A DNA stretch of 64,000 bases from Cheilinus undulatus (GCF_018320785.1 NC_054865.1:39435398-39499397), one strand, 5' to 3'; counted from the stretch's first letter, positions 10,701-21,655 are shown. Program-made: numbers and translations. The notes: generated by a model from the sequence alone, not told the origin.

Positions 10701-12363
10701 GATTTAATTATAGATAGAGTATCAGCTGTAAATATCAGCAGAAATGTTCATATCGGGGGCACAGATGGCCTAATGGTTGGGGCGCGCCCCATCGACATGG
10801 GTCCGGGTTTGGGCCCAGCCTGTGGCTCCTTTCCCACGTTTCTCCCCCTACTTTCTTATCTTTGTTTCCGTCTCTACCCATGTCCTCCTCTTTGAGTAGA
10901 CATACAAAATGCCCCCCCAAAAATATATCTAAAAAAATAAATTTTACTATCTGCCCATACTGATATCGTGCAGATAATATCAGACATCCCTAATATCGAG
11001 CGATACATTTTAAAGTTGATTCTTTTGTTTTATCATCAAGTTTCCTCCTGTGGGGGCTCAATATAGGTAGATCTTATTTTTCCCCTGTCTAAAATTGGGC
11101 GTAGTCCCACTAATGTTTCCAAAGAGGCTTTTTGAAGTCCAATGATGGCAAAGCCATACTGACTGAACTTTCTTCAAACAACTTTAGGCAACCTAAAACA
11201 GGTGATAACCTTCCTATTTATGCCAAACTATTTTTTTAAACCAGGCTGTAAACATGTTTATTTCTGCTGAAAAACTAGGCATTTTAACATGGGCGTCAAT
11301 GAGACTTAAGTGCTTTTACAGCCAGCCTCTGGTGGACATTTTAAAAAAACTGCATTTTTTGGGGGCATTTCCCCATTAGCTTCATCCTTAACACAGGAAG
11401 ATAGTGTTTGTTTTTATCTAGAACTTTTGACACTTTTTTAGACATCTAAAATCTACTTCTACTAACATACATTATGTAAAATTTACACTTTTATGAGCTT
11501 AGTTAATGCATCTGTTTCTTCTCTTTGAATGACTCCAGAAAGCTGTTTTGTTCTGTGAATTTTACCTTGGCTTTAGAGCGCTGGAGGGTGGGGCCCAGCA
11601 AGTGATGAGGCAGGTGTGTGGTGATGATCCGAGGTGCGCTAGGGGAGGACTCCAGTACTGCAGCAAAATAATATTGCTCTAGCCAAGGAGAGCGAGTCCA
11701 GTTTGGGACATTCTGGGACAAATGGGGGTCCCCTTTGTTGGATATGAGACTCACAATTTCCTGCATCCATGTGGTGCCTGATGAGAGTAATGAAAGATGC
11801 GTCTGTACCCAAACTCAGACAGCATACTCAGCAGTGGAATATCAGGCACACAGTAAAGAGTCATGCAAATCTAGTCGTTATATATTCTTAAATGGATTAC
11901 TGCAGAAGGTCTGTGGTAAGTTGCTCCCCTGTGAGTGGTTGCATTACACTTAAATGGAACAGAAAGACGTCTCACACACTGCAAGGCTCCAAAAATATGT
12001 GCATGACAGCATGAACAGCATGACATTTTGAGCAGAGTCACATGGGTGCAATAAATAATTATATTTTTGGAGCCCTGCAGTGTACGAGACATCTTTCTGT
12101 TCCATGTTAGTCTCTTTTTTGGCTCAGCACCTGCCTACTAGGTTTGGATGTGCGTGTAGACTTTTTTCTTACGGTATTGCACTTAAAGAAACACACCATG
12201 GATTATTTTATCCTGTTTTCTTACCTGACTTTGGATAGGAGACGATGAGGATATCCGTGTCCTGAAATGGGAAGTTTAGAGCTTGCTGCAAGGAATCCTG
12301 TGTGTGCAGGTGTCCAGGAAAAGAAATACCATGAAATGTCTCGACAACATCCAACCTAGCCAT
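7587..12363 (-). CDS. sult5a1: Cytosolic sulfotransferase, six coding exons, probably SULT5A1
   Basis: Transfers sulfonate from PAPS to hydroxyl or amine groups of small molecules in the cytosol; the substrate cannot be read from sequence. Coding exons in order are 12363-12225, 11777-11566, 10301-10175, 10060-9963, 9624-9444 and 7750-7587, all with AG/GT borders and matching phase, giving 306 aa, normal for the family. Visible family motifs are the PAPS 5'-phosphosulfate loop YPKSGTTW (residues 43-50), the probable catalytic His101 in ITTHLP, the 3'-phosphate site YVSRNPKDVVVS (Arg123, Ser131) and the C-terminal RKGKIGDWKNMFT. The 127- and 181-bp exons are standard SULT sizes. There is no signal peptide. 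The start is the ATG at 12363, preceded in frame by possible non-Met codons; a separate 5' UTR exon is likely but not identified. The SULT family is certain. The 5A1 assignment rests on adjacency to dpep1 (recalled synteny) and could be another fish SULT. Confidence 0.85.
7843..7990. mobile_element. hAT-like fragment in sult5a1 intron 5
   Basis: AGCACTGGTTCCAAATCTATGG and CTGGGAACCC resemble the 5' end of the GTGGTTC-type fish hAT MITEs. The other end was not found. Confidence 0.3.
8020..8545 (+). repeat. Unclassified dispersed repeat, copy 1
   Basis: Its right part (GCAGCCAGCCCCAAGTGG, ACTGCA, TTGGCTTCATTTTTCAGG) matches 11310-11395 in the same order. Lies in intron 5 of the sulfotransferase gene. 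Confidence 0.5.
8860..9085. repeat. Dispersed segment, copy 2 (see 2440-2680)
   Basis: Same orientation as copy 1 and about 6.4 kb away, inside sult5a1 intron 5. Both copies contain the AACTTAACCACA block and the TGTCTGTGAGTTT block about 100 bp apart. Confidence 0.55.
9444..9624 (-). CDS. sult5a1: sult5a1 coding exon 5
   Basis: A 181-bp exon, the classic length of the penultimate SULT exon. It begins DLHGAIKRVSSFLQ and ends GSFMRK plus one base of Gly253, just before the GDWKN motif. The donor is GTAAGG. Confidence 0.9.
9963..10060 (-). CDS. sult5a1: sult5a1 coding exon 4
   Basis: A 98-bp exon for residues 160-192, ending HITYEEMSL, which matches the family's [LF]-x-Y-E-[DE]-M segment. It is separated from exon 3 by an intron of only 114 bp. 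Confidence 0.85.
10175..10301 (-). CDS. sult5a1: sult5a1 coding exon 3
   Basis: A 127-bp exon, a standard SULT size. It starts IIYVSRNPKDVVVSFYHF, the 3'-phosphate binding region of the cofactor site, and ends one base into codon 160. The donor is GTAAGT. Confidence 0.88.
10755..10941 (+). mobile_element. tRNA-derived SINE in sult5a1 intron 2
   Basis: Head shows an A-box-like TGGCCTAATGG and a degenerate B box (GGTCCGGGTTTGGGCCC), then a CT-rich body and an A-rich tail. It appears to sit inside an older element whose right end is CAGACATCCCT near 10982-10992. Confidence 0.65.
11040..11400 (+). repeat. Unclassified dispersed repeat, copy 2
   Basis: Contains CAGCCAGCCTCTGGTGGACA, AAACTGCATTTTTTGGGGGC and ATTAGCTTCATCC, parallel to the right part of 8020-8545. 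In sult5a1 intron 2. Confidence 0.45.
11566..11777 (-). CDS. sult5a1: sult5a1 coding exon 2
   Basis: A 212-bp exon for residues 47-117, opening with GTTWMQEIV and carrying the catalytic-type His101 in ITTHLPHHLL. It enters in phase 1 and ends in phase 0 before a GTAAAA donor. It is longer than the usual 126-bp exon, as if two ancestral SULT exons were joined here. Confidence 0.85.
11954..12105. repeat. Long inverted repeat, 45-bp arms
   Basis: Arms 11954-11998 and 12061-12105 are near-perfect inverted copies (ATGGAACAGAAAGA at one end, GGCTCCAAAAATAT at the other) around a 62-bp loop. Either a short MITE or a hairpin-forming sequence; it lies in sult5a1 intron 1. Confidence 0.75.
12225..12363 (-). 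CDS. sult5a1: sult5a1 coding exon 1
   Basis: Codes residues 1-46 and the first base of Gly47. It begins MARLDVVETFHG and ends in the PAPS-binding YPKSG. The donor is GTAAGAA at 12224. The preceding DNA shows no convincing further coding exon. Confidence 0.8.
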
Positions 12364-13724
12364 GTCCAGCTCTAGTAATGTAAGTATCTGCCTGCCGGTA
12401 ACGTGTGTGAGCCTGCCCCTCTCTCTCTACTGTCAGCCTCTTATTCATCCGTCTCTGTGAGTGAGACTGACTAATGAACACACACAAGCTACATGGACCA
12501 GAAAGAGGAAATGTGAATGATGTAAATGGGACTCCCCTATTGGGCGTCAGAGAGACTGTGTTTTCTTGCAATACTTTTCAGTAATACCATGTTTACTCAT
12601 GTCAGAGTGAACAAAATAAAAAAGGAACAAATAATTTAGCAATGAAGTCATTGCAAACACACCTACACATTTACATCACAGCATCTTTTTAACATCAGCA
12701 CTTACATGACAGCCAGCCTTACAAAAGAAGAACTCTTTTGTTTGTGGTCCACTTACCACTCCTCGTGACATCTGCTGTCCTCTTAGTGAAAAAAGTTAAG
12801 CCTATAAAAACATGTCAGTCATCTTCTTCATGCTTTTTTTATTCTTTCACCATGGTCTCATGGGTGCACAGTTTAGATGACTGTACACTAGTATGAGTCA
12901 TTGAAGCTGCTTTTCTTTGTAGGGCTTTTTTATGTATTACCTGCAGTGCAGGTCTAAATGCCGTCTTTACAGGAGTGTTTCTTTTCATTCTTTGTCTCGT
13001 TTCATCAGTCTGAATCATTGCATCTCTGTTATGCTGTTGTTTTGTCTGCTTCTCTCTTTCCATTTATATCTCTTACCTTTTCCAACCTTTGTGGTTGAAT
13101 GAAAGCTAACAGACCATTATTTTTAAACTGGCAATGAATCATGAGTCTGAATGTCTTTGTATAATTTGAAAAAGTTGTACTTGAAGCGAGGAACACATGG
13201 GGTATTCACTGCAGATTCACCTTTTGGTTTTATATAACAATACTCAGACAAAAGACCTAATTAGAGGCCTGCACAGGAATGTGTAGCCCTATAATTAGGC
13301 CTGTTGTGATCTCTTCCCTCTCTGTGGGGATGTTTGTCCAGAAATCTCCACTCTTTATAAATTTGACCCTTAGTCTTACATGTTACAGTATAAAGAAAAA
13401 AAATGACATCATTCATTATTTTATCATGTTGTGTAAGGACTGACTATTTGGTGGGTGTGGACTCTCCACAAACAATCCGTGTGTTAGTATTAACCCTTTA
13501 ATGTCATCCTCTGCCACTGACAGGGGTTGCTAAAGTTTGACTTATAGTTTTAATTTTGCACGTGGATGGTTTTGCCAGCCTCCATCTCTGATCAGGCAAG
13601 TCCATCTTGAAAATCTCCAATCTACAACATTATTGCCAGATCAGACAGCATCATTCGGGGAGAATAAGACAGTAGATCTGGACGGGGTTTAGTTGTATTG
13701 AAATCCAATAGCAATGGCTGCCCT
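12364..13724. other. Intergenic, upstream of sult5a1
   Basis: Should contain the sulfotransferase promoter and any 5' UTR exon on the minus strand. A minus-strand TATA-like GATATAAAT lies at about 13063-13071, but I cannot place a start. No other gene seen. Confidence 0.4.
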
Positions 13725-14300
13725 TAGTGCAGCGATTGGCTCAGATATAGCTATAGTATAGCTATAGTTTTATCAGAAATAGACCACATTTCTGTAATGA
13801 AGACCAAAAAAAGCACTAAAAGCTCTCCATGATGGAAAATGTGTTTTTGCTCTTCCACCGACCTGCTATGGCTTAAGTTTGTTTTAGTTAAGGGGAGAGG
13901 GGTTAGCTGTGGTGTGAATTGATATATACAGTGGCTGCTGGTGGATTGATTAGCTTGGACATAGCCACAGCAGCAATTTTGTCATCAGGTCACTATTTCT
14001 TTATTAAAACAAGAACTACACTAAAAGTTTTTCATGATAGAAAAGATTTTTTCACTCTTCTCCTGGCCTGCTTCAGGCATGAGTTTGCGATTGTCACTGG
14101 TGAAGTTTGCCAGTGTAGCCAATGGCTAGCTGTTAGTTTGGGGCTATTATTAGCTACTAAACTTGGCTATAGCTGAAGTATAGTGTCAGTTTAATCAGAA
14201 ATTTACCACATTTCTTTCTTAAAACAAGAGCAAGAAGCCACACTGAAAGCTTCTCTTGGCAGAGATGTTTTTGTGCGTCTCCTGACCATGAATTTTCAGC
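13725..14300. repeat. Three degenerate tandem monomers of about 200 bp
   Basis: Units start near 13725, 13931 and 14130. Each repeats a track of TAGC/TAGCTATAG, ATCAGAAATW-ACCACATTTCT, AAAACAAGA, ACTAAAAG and a TTTTTC/GCTCTTC-CCTG block. They are joined directly to the minisatellite that follows. Confidence 0.55.
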
Positions 14301-14445
14301 AAAAATGGGTTAATACTGCCAATAAGGCATGGCAAAATGGGCGACAAGTTTTTAAAAAGTGGCAATTAAGAGCAAAAGGCAACAAAAATAGTTGATAGAG
14401 ACAAAAAGAGATGGCAAAAATGACTCATAAAAGTACCGGGAATAG
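14300..14445. repeat. GGCAAAAATGG-type minisatellite, copy 1
   Basis: Short purine-rich units around GGCAAAAT, AAAAGTGGCAA and GGCAACAAAAA. Same motif class as 15985-16275 and 35385-36120. Confidence 0.55.
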
Positions 14446-14454
14446 ATCATTTCA

Positions 14455-14640
14455 ACATCAGAGCCCAAAAATAGCTTCACACACACCTTTCAGCTCCAAA
14501 ATTAAGTAATTGCTAGCCAGGATGCTAGCACCAATGCTACTGACCCAACACACAATGATACTTTCAATAAATCACAACTGGGGAGGGCCCATTCTCTGGG
14601 TTTTTCAGGGGCCCAGCTGAATCTATAGGCAGGCTTGGCG
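14455..14640 (+). repeat. Conserved tail of the composite repeat, copy 1
   Basis: Contains GCTCCAAAATTAAGTAA, GCTAGCACCAATGCTACTGA and CTGGGTTTTTCAGGGGCCCA. It matches 36133-36310 in order and orientation, and in both places directly follows the minisatellite. Confidence 0.7.
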
Positions 14641-15984
14641 ATAGGTATTCTCAAACTGCTAACCCTCTAACTGAAAGATCACCAATTATTACCAGTGAGC
14701 CACAATCCGCAAATGCTGATTTCTAAACCATGTTTCAAATGTTTTGTCCAAAAAAGGTGCCTTATGGAACCCACTTTGTCTCTCCAATCACATTACTGTG
14801 CTAGACATATCAATTTAAAAGGCTGTGCAATAAACACAGCATTGGTTTATCTGTAGACTTTCGTTTGTAACTCTTTGCAGTAGATGTTGGTTAACAGAGA
14901 TGAACTGCTTTAGAGACTTGTGAGGCAGCCTTGAAGATAAGAGGGTGAAGTTAATAAATCAGAACTCTTACCAGAGATACCTTATAGAGGACAGTCATCA
15001 GTTATGTCAGCCAAGATAGATTAAACTTTTTTTGTTAAAACGTATGTGGCCATTTAATGAGGTCAGTGATAACTCTTGTGAACTCTGACTGGTTTGGGGC
15101 ACTCTTAACATGAACACTCAATAACAAAACAAAAGCTACCTAAATTCTTAAAAATCACTTTTTATAAATCAGGCAGGCCAATCTTTGGTCCTAAAATCAG
15201 ATACATCATCACAGCAACTCATTAGTAATGACATTGTTCCTCTTCCTTTTTAAATGCCAGATTAATCTCAAACTTGAATTAGCACTATCCCCCTCTATCT
15301 GGTTTGTTATCTTGTTAGCATATTATTGGACTGAACTTTGACACAGAACTATAAATGCTATGGTTAAGTTTTTGCCACAGATTACTCGTGAGTTTGCATA
15401 AGACTGTTTTTACATACATACAGGATGCTTTTAACTCACAGATTTTTTCACAATCTTTTTTCCAATCAGGTGATGTACCTGTGCTGTAGAAACCAAGAGG
15501 CTAACTGAGGATAGTTCAAAACAACTGCACTGTGCAGGTGGCTGTTACATAAGTACTCTGTGGCTATGAGGCTAGTTAATGTGAAATACTTGGATTTTTG
15601 TCACTATCCAACATATCAACTCAAACAGCTGGTTTAGCAGCCTGACAACTGATTGACAATCAGCTGACACCATCATCACAAGAACAGATGTCTCATGTCT
15701 CTTCAGACATAATTCCTCAGTCCCAAAACCTCCAGTTTGTTTTCTTCCATCTCTCCATGAGTCTCCAAAAGAGGGACTAATGTCAAGGAAAAGACTCAAG
15801 TCAGAGACTCAGGGCACAGTTTTCAACATCTTCTATGCAGAACCTACAGTCCTCATCACACTCGTCTAAGGATGGATTCCCAGCTTTGGCACTGTATGGT
15901 GCGTCACTCTCTCTGGATGGGCACATAGAAATAAACCATTTGGAGAGTAATGTCAGATGTCAGGATGCCAGAAAATGAAGTAGA
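14641..15984. other. Intergenic, nothing recognised
   Basis: No gene or complete repeat identified. A weak, SINE-like stretch may lie near 15845-15930, too degraded to call. Confidence 0.4.
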
Positions 15985-16275
15985 AGAAATTTAGACAACT
16001 TTAGGGGGATACGAAAAAAAAAGATTTGTACAATAAAGGTCAAAAGTGGCAAAAACAGGTTAAACGTGGCAATACTGGCAGAAACAAGTAGTGAAAGAGT
16101 GGCAAAATGAGTCTTAATTGGCAATATTTGTCATATAGTGGAAAAAATGGCTAAATGTGCCAAAAAAAAGGTATTAAAATGGTGGAAAGCAATTAAAGGT
16201 GGCAAAAATGGGTTACAACTATCAAAAATGGGTGAAAAATGGCAAACGCTGGCAGAAAACGGTGATGAAAAGTAG
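15985..16275. repeat. GGCAAAAATGG-type minisatellite, copy 2
   Basis: Units such as AAAAGTGGCAAAAACAGGTT and GGTGGCAAAAATGGGTTA. No conserved tail follows here; a hAT-family repeat begins instead. Confidence 0.55.
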
Positions 16276-17125
16276 GGCAGAACAGTTGTCAAAAATTTTG
16301 ATTATTTTACCCCCAGCATTGTGATTGCGATTTGCTATGTGATTATTATTAGGTTCCTCATCTGGTGTATTTTTCAACAAATTCAAGCATTAAATCATTC
16401 TATATTACCAGCCTGCAAACATTTGCCAAAAGGATATACAGCTTTACATGTTGGCGAAAGCTCTGCTCCAGAGACACTCCATGGGTTAGTCCAGCAGCAT
16501 GCTATGACTTTCCAGAGAGTGCATGGCTAGAAACCCCCTATGGAAAGATGCATTTATGACAATTTAAATTGAAAACAATGAAATTCTTCAGAAGCATTTA
16601 ATCCATAGTAGTATGAATCTGAATAGGAGGGAGCAACAAGCTTTAAGCTATAAAGAAGGAGGCTGGGGTGGGGAAGTTGAAGCTTTGCCAGCAGCAGCAG
16701 CGTGGTGAATCAGCATTATTGCAACAGGGATTAGTGAGAAGTACGTCACCTTTAAATAGAACACTGTGTTGAGAGAAGGAGCTATGATTGGCTGTGGGAG
16801 CTGGGAGGCAATAAATGGAGTCAACTGGCTATCAGCCAATTGCGGCTAAGGGAATGACTTCTGTGAGCTAACGCTAAGCTTCATCAGTATTAGAATGAAC
16901 TAGACAGAACGATAAAACAATACATCTAATTGCAATTATTGTTGCTCATATTGAAAATTTAATATCAATTGCTTTATTGAATGGGGGTTATTGTTGTTCT
17001 GTCATTAGTTCTAATTAAGAAAATGTGCATAAAATCTCTGCTGCTGCAAAAAATGAATGTATTAAACTGGTATTTTGACATATTTAGAGTTAAAGCAATA
17101 TTGCAATGTCTGCGAACTGTAAATT
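16276..17125 (-). mobile_element. hAT MITE family copy, inverted relative to 39629-40309
   Basis: GATTGCGATTTGC, ATTAGGTTCCTCATCT and the block around TCTAATTGCAATTATTG match the reverse complement of 39629-40309. About 500 bp (16380-16900) is extra. The left end AGGGCAGAAC is close to the family's AGGGCTG; the other end is lost. Confidence 0.6.
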
Positions 17126-17568
17126 GCAGCAGGATAACCTGACATGCCAGATGGATTTGTTTCACAGATCTACTGGATGATTGGATGAATGTTCTGTCTG
17201 TCACATCTTTACAGGCCAATCAGAGCAACAAAACATGTGATGTAGCAGCAACCAAGGCGCACAGCTACCGAGGAATAACACAAACCATGGCGACTGTAGA
17301 CATGTAAGTACACAACTTTGTCGTTTTTGAAAAGAAAACAACTCACTGCTGTTCTTTGTTCTTCTTTTAACGAGGAGATGTTGTCAAGTTCTGATAGAAT
17401 TGGCACTTTAGCAGCATTTAATGTCTTCCGCCATAATGGCACTGGCATCTTGTTGCTGCTTGCTTACGTCACGACTCCGCCATGCCCAAAAGTACTGCCA
17501 CTCGTCACTGATTGGTCCTGTCACTTTCTGGGAGCTTTGCAAGATGGATTTGCCAGTGAAAAACACAC
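17126..17568 (+). repeat. Unclassified dispersed repeat R, copy 1
   Basis: Matches 40626-41170 over its length: CATGCCAGATG, CTGTCTGTCACATCTTTACA, GGCCAATCAGAGCAACAAAA, CTGTAGACATGT, GATTGGTCCTGTCACTTTCT and GATTTGCCAGT. It is interrupted at 17569 by a SINE. Confidence 0.7.
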
Positions 17569-17741
17569 ATTATTTTTGGGCATTTTTGTTCCTTTATTTG
17601 ATAGAGGACAGTTGATGGAGTCAAACACAGGGACAAAAGTGGGGGAGAGGCATGCAGTAAGGGGCCCTTAGGCCGGATTTGAACCCTGGCCGTCTGCGTA
17701 CGTGGGGTGCGCCTTAAACCTCAAGGCCACCTGCGCCCCCT
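17569..17741 (-). mobile_element. tRNA-derived SINE, antisense copy upstream of dpep1
   Basis: Tail first (TTATTTTTGGGCATTTTTG), then GAACCCTGGCC (B-box complement), GCGCCTTAAACC and AGGCCACCTGCG at the head. Inserted inside repeat R about 600 bp before the dpep1 start. Confidence 0.7.
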
Positions 17742-17981
17742 GTTTTTGTTTTTTTTTAAAGGTGCATTTGTTTAAAAAAAAAAATAGCACGTCATACAGA
17801 AACCCTTGAGGAGAGATGATGGGATTGGGTTGAAAATATGCAATGACTTTGAGGACTTTGATGTGATTATGTTGACTGTTGTCATTGGCTCATGGATGTT
17901 GATAATGATGTTGCAATTTATGTTTTAATGATTGTGAGCATTCCTGTCAGCGCGTGTGAACTTCAGTAAAGCTGTCGAAAG

Positions 17982-17998
17982 GTTAATTATTCATTAAC
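17982..17998. promoter_or_regulatory. HNF1-like palindrome upstream of dpep1
   Basis: GTTAATTATTCATTAAC contains two inverted GTTAAT half sites, with a wider spacer than the HNF1 consensus. It lies 350 bp before the dpep1 ATG. HNF1 factors drive many kidney, gut and liver genes, so a role here is reasonable but inferred. Confidence 0.3.
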
Positions 17999-18071
17999 AA
18001 ACATGTTGGATAACAGCTTCAGAGCTGCGGGACAGTAAAAACTACTGTGCTGTGTTTATGACCACTAAAGG

Positions 18072-18078
18072 TATAATA
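18072..18078 (+). promoter_or_regulatory. TATA-like box for dpep1
   Basis: TATAATA about 270 bp before the dpep1 start codon, with purine-rich DNA behind it. A second TATA-like run (CATATATATA) lies at about 18116. Either could set the transcript start; neither is proven. Confidence 0.25.
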
Positions 18079-18347
18079 AGAAGCAGACTTCAGAGAGGAG
18101 GAGCGATCGGCAGAGCATATATATCCAAAGACATATTGAGATAGAAAAGTACAGAATAGCGGAGTAAGAAGCTCAAAGAATTCATAGATAGAAAAGAAAA
18201 GAAGATCTTTAACCAGATAAAAAGTCTGTTCTTACAGCAGTGATTAGATTACATAACGCTAGAAGAAAAGTGGAGGAGTATACTTGTACTGCTCTATAAC
18301 AGCAGAGAAAAGTTCAGGGCCACTTTAGAAAGCCAAAGTGTGTTGAA

Positions 18348-18475
18348 ATGCTCTTCAAGGTTGTCTCAGCTGTTTTTTTGCCCCTCTGGGTCTGTTCTTA
18401 TGTGGTCAGCTCAGCTGAGGATCCGTTGCTGACCAGAGCTCTGAAACTGATGTCTGAGACCCCTCTCATCGATGG
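18348..18475 (+). CDS. dpep1: dpep1 coding exon 1
   Basis: Starts at the ATG of [14 protein letters not shown], a typical signal peptide ending near VVSSA, and runs to ETPLIDG with the last Gly codon split by a GTAAGT donor. Confidence 0.88.
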
Positions 18476-21400
18476 GTAAGTGGTATCCTCATCTGCATAA
18501 AGCCGAGTACAATCTTTTATATAATCTATTTTCTATGTCTGAGAAACAACACCATAAAGACTGTGTGAAAACTAACTTCTGGAAGCGTTTTCTTCTCTCT
18601 GCTGCTGAGCTCCTCCCTGCTGTCAAACCACAGATGATGACAATCTGGTGGAAAGGCTCTGTGAGAGACCTGATCTTTATGTTCTGGTCTTTCAGACATA
18701 ATGACTTGCCTTGGCAACTTCGAAAGCAATTCAACAACCAGCTAAACAACGTGGATCTTGACAAGCTGAACACAACACACACCAACATCGAAAAGATCAA
18801 AGAAGGACGGCTGGGAGCACAGGTACAATCAGAACACAATGTACTGGCAATAAAAAGGACCACGCATCAACTGGTTGTCAATGCATCAGGCCGGGTCAGG
18901 TTAAAACTGCTTTAGAGATACACACGACTTAACGGGAAAGTTCAAGTGCAAGAAATAAATTGTTCATTTCAGAAAAATGTCCATGATATACATTTAAATA
19001 GTTTCTTTTCTCTCACTATGAAGTTGTTTATTGTAGCTATATCACCTTTACTTTGATTCATATCCAGATAAATCTCCAAGCACATATTGTATTTGCTCTG
19101 ACAGGTTTCCTCCCTGTTTCATGCAAAATTTCCAGTGTGTTTAATTCAGGTCCAGGTAACCACAGTAATTAATTGAATAAAGGCTTGGTTTACGCCTCCT
19201 TGAAGCCCCAATGAGGAAATCATGTCATGCAAAATGATGAGGCATTAATTTGAACTTGGAGCCATGTGAACAAAGCCTTTTCAAGCAAATAAGCCTAGCA
19301 GCTTATACCTGCGCACGTTTTATCCTCTCTGATTGAAACAAAACTCCCAAATTTTGACCCCTCTAACCCAAAATGACCTGATCAAAGCCAGTCTAACTCT
19401 CATGGTGTAGCATTGCTTGGCTTGAAGATTACAGGATAATGCTTAATGCCTGAAATATAAACTGAAAAGAAATTGGAAAGGACCAACAGTTTTACATTAC
19501 CTTGTTTTTACTCTCCATGTTATCAAATGTACGAAGCTTTAAGAGATTGATTCATATGCAGATGATACATTTATGTTTAAATCAGATTTCTGGTTGTACA
19601 TACTAAAAAGAAAGATCAGTTTCAATGTCTCATGAATACTTCAACAGTGTTCAGTGAACTAAACCTTAAACAACCATACAGTTTAGAACATTTAACACTT
19701 TGAATGCTTGTAGAATTATGTTGTTATATGCAAGACACAGAAAATACAGAAACAATACAAAAGAGTTTATTCTTTTACTTTAAACACTTAAGCTGAATTT
19801 TCTAACAATACATTTGTACTTAAAAGTTTTTAGAGAACTTTCAGTCATACTGAGTACACTTTGCAAGGGTTTTAGGTATTCTGTTCATATTCATCTAATG
19901 TTACTTCAATCAATCACTCTTTATTTATACACCACCAATTCATGAGAAATGTTATCTTAAGGCACTTTACAAAGAGGGCAGGTCTAGACCGTACTCTCTC
20001 ATATATCATTTACTAAGGCCATTAATCCACCACGAACACGGCACATAGACAGATCCAGCTAAGATACAGTGGCAAAGAGAAACTCCCTTTTACCAAACAG
20101 ACAGAAACCTTAAACCGAACCAGACTCATGATGACTTCCATGGAGGTCTCAGGGTGTTTGAGGCTTGGAAATCCTGGTTAGGATTAAACATTTTATTATG
20201 TGAATATAACTACTACACCGCCATAGAAAAATAGAAGAGGATTTATGAACTATTCTGACATTTATTTCACAAATGTACACACAAGAGGATTTCAGTGATA
20301 TTTAACTTCTTAGCAAGCAGCTTAGTTGGGATATGAGGTAGTCAGGGGGCTTGAATTAAGGTAGAATTCATATTTTGGCCATGTGTTTGAAGATGTCAAT
20401 GACTTTGTTTGAGTAGACGGGGATGTCCTTCTCAGTGGATAACATAAGATTAGAGTGCCTGTCTTCCCCGCTTCTGTTCTTGAGCTGATCTATATCAGCT
20501 TCAGTTTGAGAATGAGTACTCTAACAAAGCAGTTGTCACTGCCTGTGTGGTATATACAGAATTTTTGACAACTCTAAACATGTCAGTGACATAGGCCTCA
20601 TCATCATTTGCAACCTATTTAAAATTAAACAGGCAAACACTTTCACACATTTTGTTACATTTATTCTTGTTAGAAAGTGGACACATATTTTTTTTAAAAA
20701 AGAGGAATTTTATGGTAAAATAAAATGTAGCTGTTTTACCTTGGTTGTACCACTTGACATGGGAAATGTACCTGCTCACTAGAGCAAAACTGTGATTAAT
20801 CTTTTATTTTTTATGTGTTACCACATATACCTAATTATAAGAAAAGTAAACATTTCAAGAGCTTTAAATAATAATATTTATTTCATATATTTTCACATTT
20901 CGTAGTATCACCACCTAAAACACTGGTTGCACCACCTGACATTTGCAGCTTAATTCAAAGTAAACAGACAAATACTTTAACACATAATGTTACTTTTTAT
21001 AAAGAGAACTCATTAATTTTTTTGATAAATAAAATTTTTTTATAGTGCAGACTCACTCATACTGCTGCTATGTGTGACTTTGTAACTTTGATTCAGTTGC
21101 TGCTTCTTCATGTCTCCTTCTCGTCTCACCGTCTGTCAGTCACTCATCCATCAGCTGTTGGCTGTGCTATCATCAATCAGAAGCTCAACATGTGTGGGCC
21201 GTTGTATACTGCAGCAGTAAACTTAGCTAAACAAACTCCGCCTGAGCGCCATAGAGTCCACTGTTAGCTCCAAAAAGCAAAATTCTAGCTCCAGTTAAAC
21301 ACGCCCTGTTTGTTGTCTGACAGCAGACAGAGCAGAGGCACACACTCACTCACTTACCAACACACACACTCATCTGTGCGTTGTGTCCAACACTGTCAAA

Positions 21401-21621
21401 GCTCGTATAAGATAAAAAAGACCACAAAACGATAAAATAATCTATTTCTCTAAATTACTGTAAAAAACAAACATGCTATCGTCAGAAATATTTCTTTTGA
21501 GTGTTTTAAATATGGATGTCCTCAAAGAGGATGAGAAATAATTTGATTTTACTGATGCAGCTCTTTACATTTCAGTCTGTTGAAAATAGTTTTTAAATGA
21601 CTTTCAAAATGATCTAAATAC

Positions 21622-21655
<34 letters not shown>

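Larger units (their letters stand above)
17742..18347 (+). other. Presumed dpep1 promoter and 5' UTR
   Basis: Non-repetitive for most of its length, with the HNF1-like palindrome, two TATA-like runs and purine-rich DNA before the ATG. No splice site for an upstream exon could be settled. Confidence 0.4.

Noticed and set aside
10755-10941. Functional tRNA gene
   Set aside because: A- and B-box-like parts exist, but no cloverleaf can be drawn and the same unit recurs as a SINE with an A-rich tail.
18472-18915. A separate 147-aa plus-strand gene
   Set aside because: It is dpep1 exon 2 with open intron sequence on both sides; only 18696-18822 shows dipeptidase homology.
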